This document shows, in pieces, positions 53,134 through 63,996 of a DNA stretch of 64,000 bases. The position numbers and the translations under genes were made by a program. The stretch comes from Roseomonas sp. KE0001 (GTDB lineage: Bacteria; Pseudomonadota; Alphaproteobacteria; Acetobacterales; Acetobacteraceae): positions 124,001 to 188,000 of the forward strand of contig NZ_RCVQ01000002.1 in the NCBI RefSeq assembly GCF_016107285.1, in the 5' to 3' direction. Numbering within the stretch: the first letter of the stretch is position 1; each line of letters begins with the position of its first letter. The notes beneath the pieces were generated by a model. The model ran no database searches. It was given only the letters and a program-made list of their open reading frames with translations, and had not been told where the DNA came from.

Positions 53134-53764
53134 CGACATCCTCATAGAATTCCAGCATGCCGTTCCGCAGGATCGCCGCTGTCTTGCAGTACTTCTTCAC
53201 ATGCAGGGCGTTGTGCGAGACGATGATCATCGCGGCGTGGGCACGGCGGGTGTCGAGCACCTCGCGGCACTTGTTGGCGAAGCGCGCATCGCCGGTGGAG
53301 AGCGCCTCGTCCACCAGGTAGCAGTCGAAGTTGACGGCGAAGGAGAGCGCCATCAGCAGGCGCGAGGACATGCCGGAGGAATAGGTCCGCACCGGCTCGC
53401 GGAAATAGGGTCCGAGCTCGGCGAAGTCCTCGACGAACTCCTCAGTGCGCTTCAGCGGCGTGCCATAGAGGCGGGCGATGAAGCGGGCGTTGGCGGCGCC
53501 GGTCAGGCTCGACTGGATGCCGTAATTGCCGCCGATCGGCCAGGACATCGACAGGTCGCGCCGCACCCGGCCGCGCGTCGGCCGCTCGACCCCGGCCAGG
53601 ATGCGCAGCAGCGTGGACTTGCCGGCGCCGTTGCGGCCCAGGATGCCGACATGATCGCCCGGCGTGATGCGGGCATTGACGCCGCGCAGCACGTGGCGGC
53701 GCGCCGTGCCCTGCCGCACCTCGAAGCTCTTCCAGACGTTCTCCAGCTCGATCGCGCCCGCCAT
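53102..53764 (-). CDS. kpsT: Capsule polysaccharide ABC exporter ATPase
   Basis: 220 residues from ATG 53764. Walker A LGRNGAGKST, the KpsT-typical SMSWPIGG segment (RDLSMSWPIGGNYGIQSSLT), signature YSSGMSSRLLMALS, Walker B CYLVDEALSTGD and switch VSHNA. It powers export of a finished polysaccharide through KpsM. It starts 2 bp after the kpsM stop and overlaps kpsE. Confidence 0.96.
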   Translation of the reverse strand: MAGAIELENVWKSFEVRQGTARRHVLRGVNARITPGDHVGILGRNGAGKSTLLRILAGVERPTRGRVRRDLSMSWPIGGNYGIQSSLTGAANARFIARLYGTPLKRTEEFVEDFAELGPYFREPVRTYSSGMSSRLLMALSFAVNFDCYLVDEALSTGDARFANKCREVLDTRRAHAAMIIVSHNALHVKKYCKTAAILRNGMLEFYEDVDEAIAAYQGL

Positions 53765-53766
53765 GC

Positions 53767-54570
53767 TCACTCGCCCATGATGGAGAGGCGGGATCGGGCG
53801 GCGCGCAGCCCGGCCAGGCCCAGGATGTTCAGCGCCAGGATCCAGGTCAGGACATAGGGGATGTCGTAATGCGGCACGGTGCGGTCGCCGAACTGCGCCC
53901 ATCGGTTCAGCTCGTGCACATGCACCAGCGGGTTCCAGAGCAGGAACTCGCGCGTTTCGCTCGGCATCATGTCGACCATGTAGAAGGTCGCCGAGATCGG
54001 CATCAGGATATAGGTGAACGGGTGCACGATCCGCTCGACCGGCTCGTAGAAGACCTGCAGCGCCGCCAGCAGCATGCCGAAGCCGTGCCCGAGCAGGGCG
54101 CTCATCAGCAGGCCAGCGATGAAGACGGCGGGCTGATGCGGATACTCCCCGAAGAAGACCATCGCCACCGTGATGAAGATCGTGATGACGGCGGCGCAGA
54201 TCATCATCTCCAGCACACTGCGCGCCACCATCACGTCGGTCAGCGAGATGCTGCGGTGGAAGAGTAGGGAGATGTTGGCCTGGATGCCGTTCGCGCTGCG
54301 GTTGACGATGGTGCGAAACATCATGAAGGGCAAATAGCTCAGGGCGTAGAACAGAAAGGTGGGCAGCCCGTTCGGCAGCGATTCGCGGCGCGCCCAGTGG
54401 ATTGAGGAAATCATGAGAGCGAGCAGCATGGGCTCGCCGAACAGCCAGATATAACCGGCACGTCCACTGCCGAACCGGGTCAGCATCTCGCGCGTGAACA
54501 GCGCGCCGATGACCCGGATCTGCGCCGAGAGCGCGCTGCTCGGGAGGCGGCGCGGGATGTCCTCGATCAC
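53767..54570 (-). CDS. kpsM: Capsule polysaccharide ABC exporter permease
   Basis: 267 residues from GTG 54570, which overlaps the lipoprotein gene stop in a GTGA. ABC-2 permease with about six helices: IRVIGALFTREMLTRFGSGR, IWLFGEPMLLALMISSI, and the conserved end region NPLVHVHELNRWAQFG. This is the KpsM/Wzm-type channel for group 2-like capsules. The GTG start gives a length equal to known KpsM proteins. Confidence 0.95.
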   Translation of the reverse strand: MIEDIPRRLPSSALSAQIRVIGALFTREMLTRFGSGRAGYIWLFGEPMLLALMISSIHWARRESLPNGLPTFLFYALSYLPFMMFRTIVNRSANGIQANISLLFHRSISLTDVMVARSVLEMMICAAVITIFITVAMVFFGEYPHQPAVFIAGLLMSALLGHGFGMLLAALQVFYEPVERIVHPFTYILMPISATFYMVDMMPSETREFLLWNPLVHVHELNRWAQFGDRTVPHYDIPYVLTWILALNILGLAGLRAARSRLSIMGE

Positions 54571-54959
54571 GGCCGCGCCACGGCGCCGCCGCGCAGCAGC
54601 GGCCGCGCCGCGGCCCAGCCGGAGGAGGCGTCCTCGCAATAGAGCGCCGCCCGGCCGCCGCCCATCGCCAACTCACGGCAGTTGCGGCCGCTGCCGGCGA
54701 AGTAGCTGCGCGCCACCCGCACCAGCGCCGGCGGCGCGCCGGGGGCGGGGGGGAGCATCGCCTGCTGGCCCTCCCGCGCGGTGGCGGCGAAGGCGGCGAG
54801 AGGGTCCTCGGGCCGCGGCGGCGGCAGGGTGGCCTGGGCGGGAGGAACGGGCTCCCGGGCCGTCCCGAGTCCCGGCAGGCTGCCGCATCCCCCCAGGGCG
54901 GCCGCGATCAGGAGCAGAGGAAACAACCTGGAGATGCTGACGGGAATGGTCTTCAGCAC
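54567..54959 (-). CDS. Small lipoprotein at the head of the capsule export operon
   Basis: 130 residues from GTG 54959, chosen because AAGGATATC lies upstream and the lipoprotein signal then starts close to the N-terminus; ATG 55001 is open but has no ribosome-binding site. The lipobox is LLIAAALGGC. The mature part has a Pro-rich linker (PVPPAQATLPPPRPEDPL) and a small C-terminal domain with RVARSYFAGSGRNCREL, then ALYCEDASSGW; two cysteines could form a disulfide. Family not recognised. Tight coupling to kpsM suggests a role in export. Confidence 0.82.
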   Translation of the reverse strand: MLKTIPVSISRLFPLLLIAAALGGCGSLPGLGTAREPVPPAQATLPPPRPEDPLAAFAATAREGQQAMLPPAPGAPPALVRVARSYFAGSGRNCRELAMGGGRAALYCEDASSGWAAARPLLRGGAVARP

Positions 54960-55029
54960 GTTGATATCCTTGACTCCGGTGGCATACACGCCTGATTGCA
55001 TGATAAAAACTTACCGCAGTGCAGTGCGC

Positions 55030-57006
55030 ATGGCAAAACCTACCTATGGTTTTAACATTAATATCCGATTCATCTCAGATTGTGCGAGGGCGGCGCTGAA
55101 CCACCTGAAGTCCGGTATCGCCTTTCCGGATCTGGCCCCGGCCGAAGCCCGGCATCTCGCCGCCTTCTGGCCGGAGCACGATCTCCGCCCAGCCAGCGAG
55201 GCCGGCCTCTGGGCCGTGCCGGCCGACAGGGCCGTGCCCTGCCCGCCGCGCGGAACCGGGCTGCTGCGCTATGCCACCGGCCTGCTGCCCTCTCCCCGCT
55301 TCGCCGGGCGCGGCCGTGCGGTCGCCCTCCTGCCGGTGGAGGGCGCCGCGGCCTGCCTGCTCGCCACTCCCCTGGCCGCGCCGCCGGAACTGGCGCCGGA
55401 GGCCGCGGCCCGCGCGGCCGCGGCGGCGGCGCTGATGGCGGAGGCGCGGATCGGCGGCGCGGCGGGCCTGCCCGACCCCGGCGCCGCGGCGCTGCGCCTG
55501 CCGCCCCGCGCCGCCCTGCTGGTGCTCGACCCCTGCCGGCCGGAGCGCGCCGCCGCCGCCCGCGCCGACCTGGCGCAGGCCCAGGCGCGGTCCCAGGGGC
55601 GGGGGGGCGGGCGGCCGCTGATCCTGGCGCGCGACCCCGCCGCGCCGCCGGGCGCCCGTCCGGTCCTGGCGCCGCCGGCCGGCGCGCACTGGCTGGACCG
55701 GCCGCTGGCGCCCTGGACCCTGCTCGACCTCGCGGAGGATCTCTATGGCGCCGATGCCGGCATGGCGCTGCTGGCGGCCATTGCCGGCGTCGCGGTGGCC
55801 GGGTACCGCCTGGCGCCGCTGCCGCGGCTGGCCGCGCTGATCGCCGCCACGCGCTGCGCCGACCCCTTCCTCTCCCGCCCCTGGCGCTTCGAGCAGGCCT
55901 TGGCGCAACTGGCCGAGTGGCGGGCGCGGCAGGAGGAGAACCGGCGCGTCGCCGTCTGCCTCGGCATGGCCTTCTGGAAGCGGCGGCGCATCGCCGCGCT
56001 CTTCGCCCATGCCAGCGGCGGGCCGGGCTTCGCCGCCACCCCGGCGGGCGCCCTGCGGCGGGCGAAGCGGCAGGGCGGGGCCGTCGCCGCCTGGGCCGCC
56101 GCCATCCCGCCCGGCTTCCGCGAGGCCTGCGCCGCCCAGGGCGTGGCGCTGCTCGCGGTGGAGGACGGCTTCGTCCGCTCGCGCGGGCTCGGCGCGCGCT
56201 TCCTGCCCGGCGCCGCCTATGCGGTGGATGCGCGCGGCATCTATTACGACCCCGCGCGCCCGAGCCAGCTGGAGGTCCTGCTGGCCGAGGCCGACTTCCC
56301 GCCGGCCCTGCTGGCCCGCGCCGCGGCGCTGCGCCGGGCGATCGTGGCGCGCGGCGTCACCAAGTACAATCTGGGCGGCGCCACGCCGGCGATCGCCGCG
56401 CCGCCCGGCCGGCAGCGCCTTCTGGTGCCGGGGCAGGTGGAGGGGGATGCCTCGGTGCGACTCGGCGGCGGGCCGATCCAAGGCAACCTGGCCCTGCTGC
56501 GCGCCGTCCGCGCCGCGCATCCGGAGGCCTTCCTGATCTACAAGCCGCACCCCGATCTGGAAGCGGGCTTCCGCCGCGGGCGGCTGGAGGCCGGGGAACT
56601 CGCCGCCCTGGCCGACCAGGTGGTGACCGGCGCGCCGCTCGCGGCACTTTTCCCGCAGATCGACGCGCTGCACACGCTGACCTCCCTCTCCGGCTTCGAG
56701 GCCCTGTTGCGCGGCCTGCCCGTCACCACCTGGGGGCAGCCCTTCTATGCCGGCTGGGGCCTGACGGAGGACCGCAACCCGCCGCCCCGGCGCGGGCGCC
56801 CCCTCAGCCTCGATGCCCTTGTCGCCGGCGCGCTGATCCTCTTTCCTCGCCAGGTGGACCCCGTGACCGAACTGCCCTGCCCGCCCGAGACCGTGCTGGA
56901 GCGCCTGGACGACCCCGGCGCCTGGACCCTCTCCCCCTGGACGCTGCACCGCGGGCTGGAGGGCCGCATCCGCGCCGCGCTGGCCCGGATCGGGCGGCTG
57001 CGGTGA
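55030..57006 (+). CDS. KpsC-like capsule polysaccharide (Kdo-transferase family) protein with degenerate first half
   Basis: 658 residues if started at ATG 55030; ATG 55000 is an alternative and neither has a clear ribosome-binding site. The C-terminal ~390 residues form one complete Capsule_synth module: LLAVEDGFVRSRGLG, RGIYYDPARPSQLEVLL, VPGQVEGDASVRLGG, FLIYKPHPDLEAGFRRG and the TTWGQPFYAGWGLTEDRN block. KpsC proteins have two such modules. Here the first ~250 residues keep only the module-end segment (LIAATRCADPFLSRPWRFEQ) and lack the catalytic motifs. It probably adds beta-Kdo to the lipid anchor of the capsule, or has changed that role. Divergent from the kps operon. Confidence 0.85.
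   Translation: MAKPTYGFNINIRFISDCARAALNHLKSGIAFPDLAPAEARHLAAFWPEHDLRPASEAGLWAVPADRAVPCPPRGTGLLRYATGLLPSPRFAGRGRAVALLPVEGAAACLLATPLAAPPELAPEAAARAAAAAALMAEARIGGAAGLPDPGAAALRLPPRAALLVLDPCRPERAAAARADLAQAQARSQGRGGGRPLILARDPAAPPGARPVLAPPAGAHWLDRPLAPWTLLDLAEDLYGADAGMALLAAIAGVAVAGYRLAPLPRLAALIAATRCADPFLSRPWRFEQALAQLAEWRARQEENRRVAVCLGMAFWKRRRIAALFAHASGGPGFAATPAGALRRAKRQGGAVAAWAAAIPPGFREACAAQGVALLAVEDGFVRSRGLGARFLPGAAYAVDARGIYYDPARPSQLEVLLAEADFPPALLARAAALRRAIVARGVTKYNLGGATPAIAAPPGRQRLLVPGQVEGDASVRLGGGPIQGNLALLRAVRAAHPEAFLIYKPHPDLEAGFRRGRLEAGELAALADQVVTGAPLAALFPQIDALHTLTSLSGFEALLRGLPVTTWGQPFYAGWGLTEDRNPPPRRGRPLSLDALVAGALILFPRQVDPVTELPCPPETVLERLDDPGAWTLSPWTLHRGLEGRIRAALARIGRLR
55033..55053. promoter_or_regulatory. 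Inverted repeat at the 5' end of the KpsC-like gene
   Basis: AAAACC (55035-55040) and GGTTTT (55048-55053) flank a 7-nt spacer, preceded by GC, in an AT-rich stretch between two divergent capsule operons. It resembles the GCAAAACC...GGTTT element at 47236-47258. It overlaps the presumed first codons, so either the start is wrong or the element lies in coding sequence. Confidence 0.35.
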
Positions 57007-57776
57007 GGTTCCGCCACGTCGTCATCACCGGCGCCTCGCGCGGGCTGGGCGCGGCCCTGGCGCGGCGCTTCGCCGCGCCGGGCGTGCGGCTCGGCCTGAT
57101 CGCCCGGGACGAGGCGGCCCTGGCCGGGGTGGCCGCCGACTGCGCCGCCCGTGGCGCCCTGCCGCAGGTGGCGCGCTGCGATGTGCGCGAGGCGGAGGCG
57201 CTGGCGCGGATCGTCGCCGGCTGGGAGGCCGAGGCGCCGGTGGACCTGGCCATCGCCAATGCCGGGATCAGCGCCGGCACGCGGCCGGATGGCCGCGCCG
57301 AGGGGCTGGCCGCGCTGCGGGCGCAGATCGAGGTGAACCTGCTGGGCGCCGTGCATCTGGTGGAGGCGGTGCTGCCGGGGATGCAGGCGCGGCGCCAGGG
57401 CAGCCTCGGGCTGGTCGCCTCGCTCGCCGCGTTCCGGGGCCTGCCGGACAGTCCCGGCTATTGCGCCAGCAAGGCCGGGCTCTGGGCCTATGGCGAGGCG
57501 CTGCGGGCCGGGCTCGGGCCGCGCGGCCTGCGCGTCACGCTGATCGCACCCGGCTTCTTCGAGAGCGCCATGGGGGAGCGCTGGGTCGGCCCGCGCCCGC
57601 TCTCCCTCACCGCCGGGGCGGCCGCCGACCGCATCGCCCGCGCCCTGCAGCAGGGCGACGCGCAGCTCGCCTTCCCCTGGCCCCTGGCCTGGGCGCTGCG
57701 CCTCGCGCCGCTGCTGCCGGCGGCGGCGGTGGACGCCCTGGTGCGGCGCATGGCCTTCCAGGTGCGGGAGGGGTGA
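57003..57776 (+). CDS. Short-chain dehydrogenase/reductase in the capsule region
   Basis: 257 residues from GTG 57003, which overlaps the KpsC-like stop (GTGA), so both are co-translated. Cofactor loop ITGASRGLGAALARRF, ANAGIS for NNAG, catalytic Ser in ASLAAFRG, YCASK and the PGFFES segment. The C-terminal part (WALRLAPLLPAAAVDALVRR) is like that of SDRs found in capsule clusters. Substrate unknown; it may modify a sugar or lipid precursor. Confidence 0.9.
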   Translation: MRFRHVVITGASRGLGAALARRFAAPGVRLGLIARDEAALAGVAADCAARGALPQVARCDVREAEALARIVAGWEAEAPVDLAIANAGISAGTRPDGRAEGLAALRAQIEVNLLGAVHLVEAVLPGMQARRQGSLGLVASLAAFRGLPDSPGYCASKAGLWAYGEALRAGLGPRGLRVTLIAPGFFESAMGERWVGPRPLSLTAGAAADRIARALQQGDAQLAFPWPLAWALRLAPLLPAAAVDALVRRMAFQVREG

Positions 57777-57807
57777 GCGGCGGGGCCGGGGCGACCGCCA
57801 CCCGGCC

Positions 57808-59013
57808 TCAGGCCTCCCGCGGCCGCAGCAGCCAGCAGGCCAGCCCGCAGCCCGCCAGCTGCGCCGCCACCAGCAGGAAGGCCAGGTCGTAACGGCCGGT
57901 CCAGCCCACCAGCAGGGTGAAGGCGAGCGGCCCGCCGATCGAGCCGAGGAAGCCGAAGAGGCTGGCGGCGGAGGTGACGTCGCTGACCAGGGCGGCGGGC
58001 GCGACCCGGGCCAGCTCGGCGATATGCACGCCGTTCCAGCCGATGGCGGTGAAGCCCACCAGCATGGCGCAGCCCTGCAGCAGCCAGCCGCCCTGTCCGC
58101 CCAGCGTGACGAGCAGGCCCACCGCCAGGGCCGAGACGGCGGCTTGCAGCACCAGGTGGCGCATCGCCTGGCCCATGCGGTCGGCCAGCCAGCCCATGGC
58201 GATGCGCCCCAGCATGCTGGCGCCCTGCATCGCCGCCATGGTCCGCCCCGCCTCGGCCAGCGAGGCGCCGTGGCGGGTGACGAGATAGGTGGCGGTGAAG
58301 GCCATCAGGCAGGCCTGCATCACCGAGAAGGAGGCGCCCAGCGCCGTCAGCAGCGGCAGGGTGGGGTGGCTGCGCAGGATGCTGGCGGAGCGGAGCAGCG
58401 CCGCGGGGGAGAGGAAGGCGCGGGCCCAGCCCGGCCGGGCCTCGCCGCGCTCGCCGTCCAGGCGGCGCCGGAAGGGCTGCACCACCAGGATGGTGAGGAG
58501 GCTGACGGCGATCAGCATCCAGAGCGCGGCGGAAAGCCCCTGGCCGGCCACCAGCGGCGCCACGATCAGGCCGGCCAGCGCGCCGCCCAGCGGCACGCCC
58601 GCCTGCTTGATCGAGAAGATCAGCGTGCGGTGCCGGCGCGGCGCGGCGCGCATCAGGATCTGGCTGCCCGCCGGGGTGTTCGGCGCGGCGCCGAAGCCGA
58701 TGGCCAGCGCGCCGAGCAGGGCCGGGAGCCCGAGCGGCTGCGACAGGACGAACAGGCCGAGGGCGGTGCAGGCCAGGCCGATCTGCAGGGTCCGCACCGG
58801 CCCGTGATGGCCGAGCATCGGCCCGCCGCAGGCCAGGCACCAGCAGATGCCGGCCGAGGTCATGGCGGAGACGAGGCCGATCCCCTCCGGCGGCAGGCCG
58901 GCGCGGGCCATCAGCGGCGGCCCGAGCAGCGGGATGGCGATGGTGGCGAAGGAGCTGATGGTCTGGACGATCAGGGTCGCGACAAGGGCGCTGGCCCATA
59001 GAGGCAGTGTCAA
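57808..59013 (-). CDS. MFS transporter (possible organic-acid importer)
   Basis: 401 residues from TTG 59013, with GGAAGCCGG upstream. Twelve membrane helices likely; loop 2-3 region GPMLGHHGPVRTLQIG and the loop 8-9 region MGWLADRMGQAMRHLV (motif A-like) support MFS. It lies about 105 bp downstream of the D-tartrate dehydratase-like gene on the same strand, so it may import the substrate of that enzyme. This is inference from position only. Confidence 0.88.
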   Translation of the reverse strand: MTLPLWASALVATLIVQTISSFATIAIPLLGPPLMARAGLPPEGIGLVSAMTSAGICWCLACGGPMLGHHGPVRTLQIGLACTALGLFVLSQPLGLPALLGALAIGFGAAPNTPAGSQILMRAAPRRHRTLIFSIKQAGVPLGGALAGLIVAPLVAGQGLSAALWMLIAVSLLTILVVQPFRRRLDGERGEARPGWARAFLSPAALLRSASILRSHPTLPLLTALGASFSVMQACLMAFTATYLVTRHGASLAEAGRTMAAMQGASMLGRIAMGWLADRMGQAMRHLVLQAAVSALAVGLLVTLGGQGGWLLQGCAMLVGFTAIGWNGVHIAELARVAPAALVSDVTSAASLFGFLGSIGGPLAFTLLVGWTGRYDLAFLLVAAQLAGCGLACWLLRPREA

Positions 59014-59118
59014 TTCCGGCTTCCACCCTTCCCGTCGCCCGGTCCTGCGGGCCGGGTCTTGCGGACAGTGTGCCGGAAGGGGGGAGGCGCGCCAAGGGAC
59101 GCCCCCCCGCCGGGCGCC

Positions 59119-60303
59119 TCAGTCGAGCAGGGTCTTCAGCACCGCGTGGAGGGCGTTCTTGCGCTCGAAGCCGATGCCCGGGCTGTCGTGCAGGTGGATG
59201 CGGCTGTCCCGCACCGGCGTGTCGTCGGCGAAGCCGCCGAAGGGGGCGAAGACCTCCGGATAGCTCTCGTTGCCGCCAAGGCCGAGGCCCACCGCGATGT
59301 TGAGCGCGAACTGGTGGCCGCCATGCGGCACGCAGCGGCGCGGGCTCCAGCCGTGCTGCGCCAGCATCTCCAGCGTGCGGAGGTATTCCACCAGGCCATA
59401 GGACAGGGCCGGGTCGAACTGCAGGATGTCGCGGTCCGGCCGCAGGCCGCCATGGCGGATCAGGTTGCGGGCATCCTGCATGGAGAAGAGGTTCTCGCCG
59501 GTGGCCAGCGGGCCGCCGTACTGCTCGGCCAGGGCGGCGTGGTTGCTGTAGTCCAGCGGGTCCAGGGGCTCCTCGTACCAGCGCAGCCGGTAGGGGGCGA
59601 GGGCGGCGCCGTAGGCCAGGGCGGCATGCAGGCCGAAGCGGCCGTTGACGTCGACGCAGAGCCGCGAGCCGTCGCCGCCGAGCAGCGCCAGCACCGCCTC
59701 GATGCGCTTCACGTCCTCGGGCAGCGCCTCCTTGATCGGCACGCCGGGGGCGCCGCCGATCTTCATCTTCACCACCGAATAGCCCATGCCGAGGTAGCGC
59801 CGCATCTCCTCGACCAGCGCGGAGACGTCCTTGCCGGGGTAGTAGTAGCCGCCGGCGGCGTAGATCCAGGCGGTCTCGTCCGCCTGGCCCTGGCGGAAGC
59901 GCTCGGCCAGCAGCTTCCAGAGCGGCACCCCCTCCAGCTTGGCCGCCGCGTCCCACAGCGCCATGTCGAGCACGCCGACGGCGACCGAGCGCTCGCCATG
60001 GCCGCCCGGCTTCTCGTTGCGCATCATGGCGGACCAGGCGCCGGCGGGATCGAGCCCGCCCTCCGGCGTCGCCAGCAGCGCCTCCGGCGCCTCCTGGAGG
60101 CGGGGGATGAAGCGCTCGGCCAGCAGGCCCGGCTGGGCGTAGCGGCCGTTGGAGTTGAAGCCGAAGCCGGTGGCGCTGCGGCCCTGCCCGTCCTCCACTG
60201 TCACGGCGACGATGCTCGCCGTCATCTTCGAGAAGTCGATATAGGCGTTGGCGATCTCGCTGCTGATGGGCGCGACGCCCTGGCGGATGGCGGTGATGCG
60301 CAT
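59119..60303 (-). CDS. tarD: D(-)-tartrate dehydratase-like enolase-superfamily enzyme
   Basis: 394 residues from ATG 60303. It matches, as I recall it, the characterised Bradyrhizobium TarD in long blocks: SSEIANAYIDFSKMTASIVA, GFGFNSNGRY, EKPGGHGERSVAVGVLDMAL, YAAGGYYYPGK, KMKIGGAPGVP (catalytic Lys) and CVPHGGHQFALNIAVGLGLG (catalytic His). Metal ligands are expected in LCVDVNGRF, WYEEPLDP and TGENLFS. It should dehydrate D-tartrate to oxaloacetate in the cytoplasm. No regulator is adjacent. Confidence 0.92.
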   Translation of the reverse strand: MRITAIRQGVAPISSEIANAYIDFSKMTASIVAVTVEDGQGRSATGFGFNSNGRYAQPGLLAERFIPRLQEAPEALLATPEGGLDPAGAWSAMMRNEKPGGHGERSVAVGVLDMALWDAAAKLEGVPLWKLLAERFRQGQADETAWIYAAGGYYYPGKDVSALVEEMRRYLGMGYSVVKMKIGGAPGVPIKEALPEDVKRIEAVLALLGGDGSRLCVDVNGRFGLHAALAYGAALAPYRLRWYEEPLDPLDYSNHAALAEQYGGPLATGENLFSMQDARNLIRHGGLRPDRDILQFDPALSYGLVEYLRTLEMLAQHGWSPRRCVPHGGHQFALNIAVGLGLGGNESYPEVFAPFGGFADDTPVRDSRIHLHDSPGIGFERKNALHAVLKTLLD

Positions 60304-60397
60304 GGGCCTGCGGTTCCTCCGGTTGCGCGCGCAGAGTAGCGCGGGCGCACCGGAAGCCCAGTCCCGGCCCTGCCGATGGGCCCCGCCGGCCCGGTCC

Positions 60398-60931
60398 TCA
60401 GCCCAGGGGGTTGTCGGACAGCCGGGCGAAGGGGCCGTAGAGGTCGCAGAGATCGGTCTTCGCGCTCAGCCGGCGGTAGCGCAGCTTGCCGTGCGGCTCC
60501 TGCGGCTGCACCGCCAGCATCTGCTGGCCCAGCCGGTCGAGGTAGAGCGCATGGCGGTAGCTCTCGCCGCGATAGATCACGTAGACCTCGCGGCTCTCGG
60601 CCACCTGGTCGTTCAGGTCGTCGAGCGCCCAGCGGCGCCAGGCGACCGACCAGCCCTCCCGCGTGCGGCTGAGGGCGCGGGGGTCCATCTCGGCATGCAG
60701 GGTGAAGAAGGCGCGGTGCCTCTCGACCAGCTCGCCCAGCTCATCCCGCAGCCGGCCGATCACCGGGTTGACCGGGCCGGCGGGCGGCTTGGCGGTCTGG
60801 TGGACATCCTCCCCGCCATAGCCGGTGAAGCGGGCCTTGTTGTAGTCGGCCAGGGGCGAGGGGCTGCGCCGTTCCCCCTGCAGGGGCCCCGGCAGGCTCG
60901 GTTGTTTCGGATTCTTCCAAAGGTCGCTCAT
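60398..60931 (-). CDS. Conserved-looking protein of unknown function
   Basis: 177 residues from ATG 60931 (MSDLWKNPKQPSLPGPLQG); upstream GAGAGCGCGGG is a weak ribosome-binding site. No signal peptide or membrane segment. The first ~60 residues are Pro/Gly/Lys-rich and probably disordered. The rest is a compact alpha/beta-like region: HRAFFTLHAEMDPRALSRTR, VYVIYRGESYRHALYLDRLG, KLRYRRLSAKTDLCDLYGPF. I do not recognise the family. It stands 70 bp from copZ and 94 bp from tarD, all on the same strand. Confidence 0.7.
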   Translation of the reverse strand: MSDLWKNPKQPSLPGPLQGERRSPSPLADYNKARFTGYGGEDVHQTAKPPAGPVNPVIGRLRDELGELVERHRAFFTLHAEMDPRALSRTREGWSVAWRRWALDDLNDQVAESREVYVIYRGESYRHALYLDRLGQQMLAVQPQEPHGKLRYRRLSAKTDLCDLYGPFARLSDNPLG

Positions 60932-61001
60932 CCCGCGCTCTCCGCTGAGGTGCGCGAGTTCTGCCACGGCAGGATGAACGAAAGGTGGATGCGGCGGAAC
61001 C

Positions 61002-61202
61002 TCAGAGGGCCTCGTAGCCTTCCGCCGCGATCAGCGCGGCGACCCGCGCGCGCGGCAGGCGGGTGCGCGCGGTGACCTGGCCGGCCTCCAGCGACACCGC
61101 GACCTCGGCCGCCGGGTCCTCCGCGCGGATCGCCTCGGTCACGGCGCGGACGCAATGGGCGCAGCTCATGCCGCGCACGGCCAGGGTGATGGTCTCGCTC
61201 AT
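61002..61202 (-). CDS. copZ: Copper chaperone with heavy-metal-associated domain
   Basis: 66 residues, one HMA domain with the metal site GMSCAHC near the N-terminus and the usual beta-alpha-beta-beta-alpha-beta pattern, ending AALIAAEGYEAL. CopZ-like proteins carry Cu(I) to CopA. It is the last gene of copA-cueR-copZ and overlaps cueR by 4 bp. Confidence 0.95.
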   Translation of the reverse strand: MSETITLAVRGMSCAHCVRAVTEAIRAEDPAAEVAVSLEAGQVTARTRLPRARVAALIAAEGYEAL

Positions 61203-61584
61203 GGGGTCTTCTCCAGCTCGTCCAGGATGGGGCAGTCGGGGCGGCCGTCGCCATGGCAGTGCGCGGCCAGGTGGCGCAGGCTCCGCGCCATGGCCTGCAT
61301 CGCCTCGGCCTTGGCCTCCAGCGCCGCGACATGGTCCAGCGCGATGCGCCGCACATCGGCGCTGGCGCGGTTGCGGTCGCGCCAGAGCGCCAGCAGGCGG
61401 CGCACATCCTCAAGCGGGAAGGCGAGCGCGCGGGCATGGCGGATGAAGCGCAGCACGGCGACATCGGCGGGGGTGTAGTCGCGGTAGCCATTGGCCAGCC
61501 GGGCCGGGACCAGCAGCCCCTCGGCCTCGTAGTGGCGGATCATCCGGGCGCTCAGCCCGGCGCGCCCGGCGGCCTCGCCGATGT

Positions 61585-61588
<4 letters not shown>
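61199..61588 (-). CDS. cueR: MerR-family copper-responsive regulator (CueR/HmrR)
   Basis: 129 residues. N-terminal MerR helix-turn-helix (MNIGEAAGRAGLSARMIRHY), a dimerisation helix, and the Cu(I)-binding loop with two Cys in HCHGDGRPDCPIL near the C-terminus, as in CueR/HmrR. Such regulators bind copper and activate copA from a promoter with long spacer; that site would lie upstream of copA, outside the window. Its ATG overlaps the copA stop (ATGA), so it is co-expressed with its own target. Confidence 0.95.
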
Positions 61589-63996
<2,408 letters not shown>

